From: Microbulbifer elongatus
GTDB taxonomy: Bacteria > Pseudomonadota > Gammaproteobacteria > Pseudomonadales > Cellvibrionaceae
Assembly: GCF_021165935.1 (NCBI RefSeq)
Contig: NZ_CP088953.1
Coordinates: 186,001-250,000 of the forward strand
Reading direction: 5' to 3'
Length of the DNA stretch: 64,000 nt
A program made the translations under genes and the position numbers. This document shows, one piece after another, positions 63,485 through 64,000 of the stretch (the stretch's first letter is position 1; every line of letters begins with the position of its first letter). Under the pieces are notes generated by a model. The model was not told the DNA's origin and ran no database searches. It saw only the letters and a list, made by a program, of their open reading frames with translations.

Positions 63485-64000
63485 TCAGTAGCGCACACAG
63501 TTGAACTGGAAGGGTTCCGGCCGCCCGCCGTCGGCGAAGTGGAACTCGAGGCTGCCGGCCAGTTGGTGATAATGGTCTAGCAGTTGCTGCTGATCCTGTG
63601 CGCCGAGCCAGATATTGGCGATTTCGAAACTGTAGCTGTCGGGCATGGACTGCTCCGACAGGCGATGCCCCTCCTCCGCAGCAATGATCACATTGCTGCC
63701 GGGAAAATCCCGCTCGACGTGCTCGATCTGCACCTCCGGCGGTGCCTGTTGCAGGACGGTGTCCCGATAACGGCGCAGCATAAATTTGGCAGCCGTGCGG
63801 TAGTCTCCCCGATAGCGACGGAAATCGGGCAGGCGACCACAGGCGAGTTCAATGGGCACCAGGTGATTGGAAACGCCATGCACCTTGACGAACTGATCGC
63901 AGTGCGACTGTGAAATTCGGGTATTGATTTCCAGTATCCAGAAGCGGTCTTCACGCTCATCCCAGAAGAACTCGATACCAAAGGCCGAATTATCGAATCC
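63485..64000 (-). CDS. ATP-grasp-domain protein, truncated by window edge
   Basis: The 172-codon fragment covers the C-terminal part of an ATP-grasp ligase. The metal-binding strand FWILEINTRISQSHCDQF and the following VKVHGVSNHLVPIELACGRL match carboxylase or biotin-carboxylase-like ATP-grasp enzymes. The tail (VQIEHVERDFPGSNVIIAAE, LEFHFADGG) is outside this core. The N-terminus and nucleotide loop lie beyond the window. Immediately downstream on the same strand is the CocE-type hydrolase, so ligation and hydrolysis of the same bond type could be linked. Confidence 0.82.
   Translation of the reverse strand, partial: GFDNSAFGIEFFWDEREDRFWILEINTRISQSHCDQFVKVHGVSNHLVPIELACGRLPDFRRYRGDYRTAAKFMLRRYRDTVLQQAPPEVQIEHVERDFPGSNVIIAAEEGHRLSEQSMPDSYSFEIANIWLGAQDQQQLLDHYHQLAGSLEFHFADGGRPEPFQFNCVRY

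Overview
The window is about 64 kb of GC-rich gammaproteobacterial chromosome. Serine-rich linkers behind lipoprotein signals, secreted modular hydrolases, a large pullulanase with a GlyGly-CTERM tail and a TonB receptor paired with a TPR-sulfotransferase all suggest a marine polysaccharide degrader of the Cellvibrionales, most likely Microbulbifer or a close relative. This assignment is inferred from gene content and style, not from a database search. I found no rRNA, tRNA or CRISPR array.

Layout. 1-14 kb is accessory: a truncated exported protein, a 938-residue serine-linker lipoprotein, a RidA protein, a membrane-bound lytic transglycosylase with two solute-binding domains, two tandem secreted serine hydrolases of penicillin-binding/beta-lactamase type, a TerC transporter and a PuuC-type aldehyde dehydrogenase. 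14-16 kb holds a half-size asparaginase, an OsmC protein and divergent crp. 16-28 kb is a second accessory block: another double-binding-domain transglycosylase, a TonB receptor plus TPR-sulfotransferase, a short-chain dehydrogenase, a LysR regulator divergent from glutathione-dependent formaldehyde dehydrogenase, and an IS4-type insertion sequence. 28-36 kb is the trp region on the minus strand (trpE, a voltage-gated sodium-channel-like gene, trpG, trpD, trpC), preceded by rpe, murU and amgK. 37-44 kb is the lptD-surA-pdxA-rsmA-apaH run. 44-51 kb is accessory: an ECF sigma and anti-sigma pair, a DUF4168 protein, pullulanase and galE. 51-57 kb is the PrkA-YeaH-SpoVR stress operon, then a winged-helix/receiver fusion and a probable small RNA. 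57-60 kb is cca, pteridine reductase and a phosphoribosyltransferase. 60-64 kb is an Old Yellow Enzyme, a CocE-type hydrolase and a truncated ATP-grasp ligase.

How it fits together. From memory of Pseudomonas gene order, osmC-crp-trpCDG, trpE-gph-rpe, murU-amgK/lptD-surA-pdxA-rsmA-apaG-apaH, prkA-yeaH-ycgB and cca-pteridine reductase form one conserved backbone. Here the backbone is recognisable, but gph and apaG are missing from their usual places and accessory blocks have been inserted. Several products serve the envelope: LptD and SurA (outer-membrane assembly), MurU and AmgK (peptidoglycan sugar recycling) and the two lytic transglycosylases.

The least ordinary signal is non-coding. Four structured inverted-repeat elements lie in the gaps of the trp/rpe/murU region (30097-30200, 33501-33605, 33691-33881, 34648-34758). 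Their outer arms and internal stems differ in sequence between copies, yet each remains self-complementary, and most internal loops on one strand carry a GGA motif resembling CsrA/RsmA sites. A probable promoter-to-terminator small RNA gene lies at about 57145-57331.
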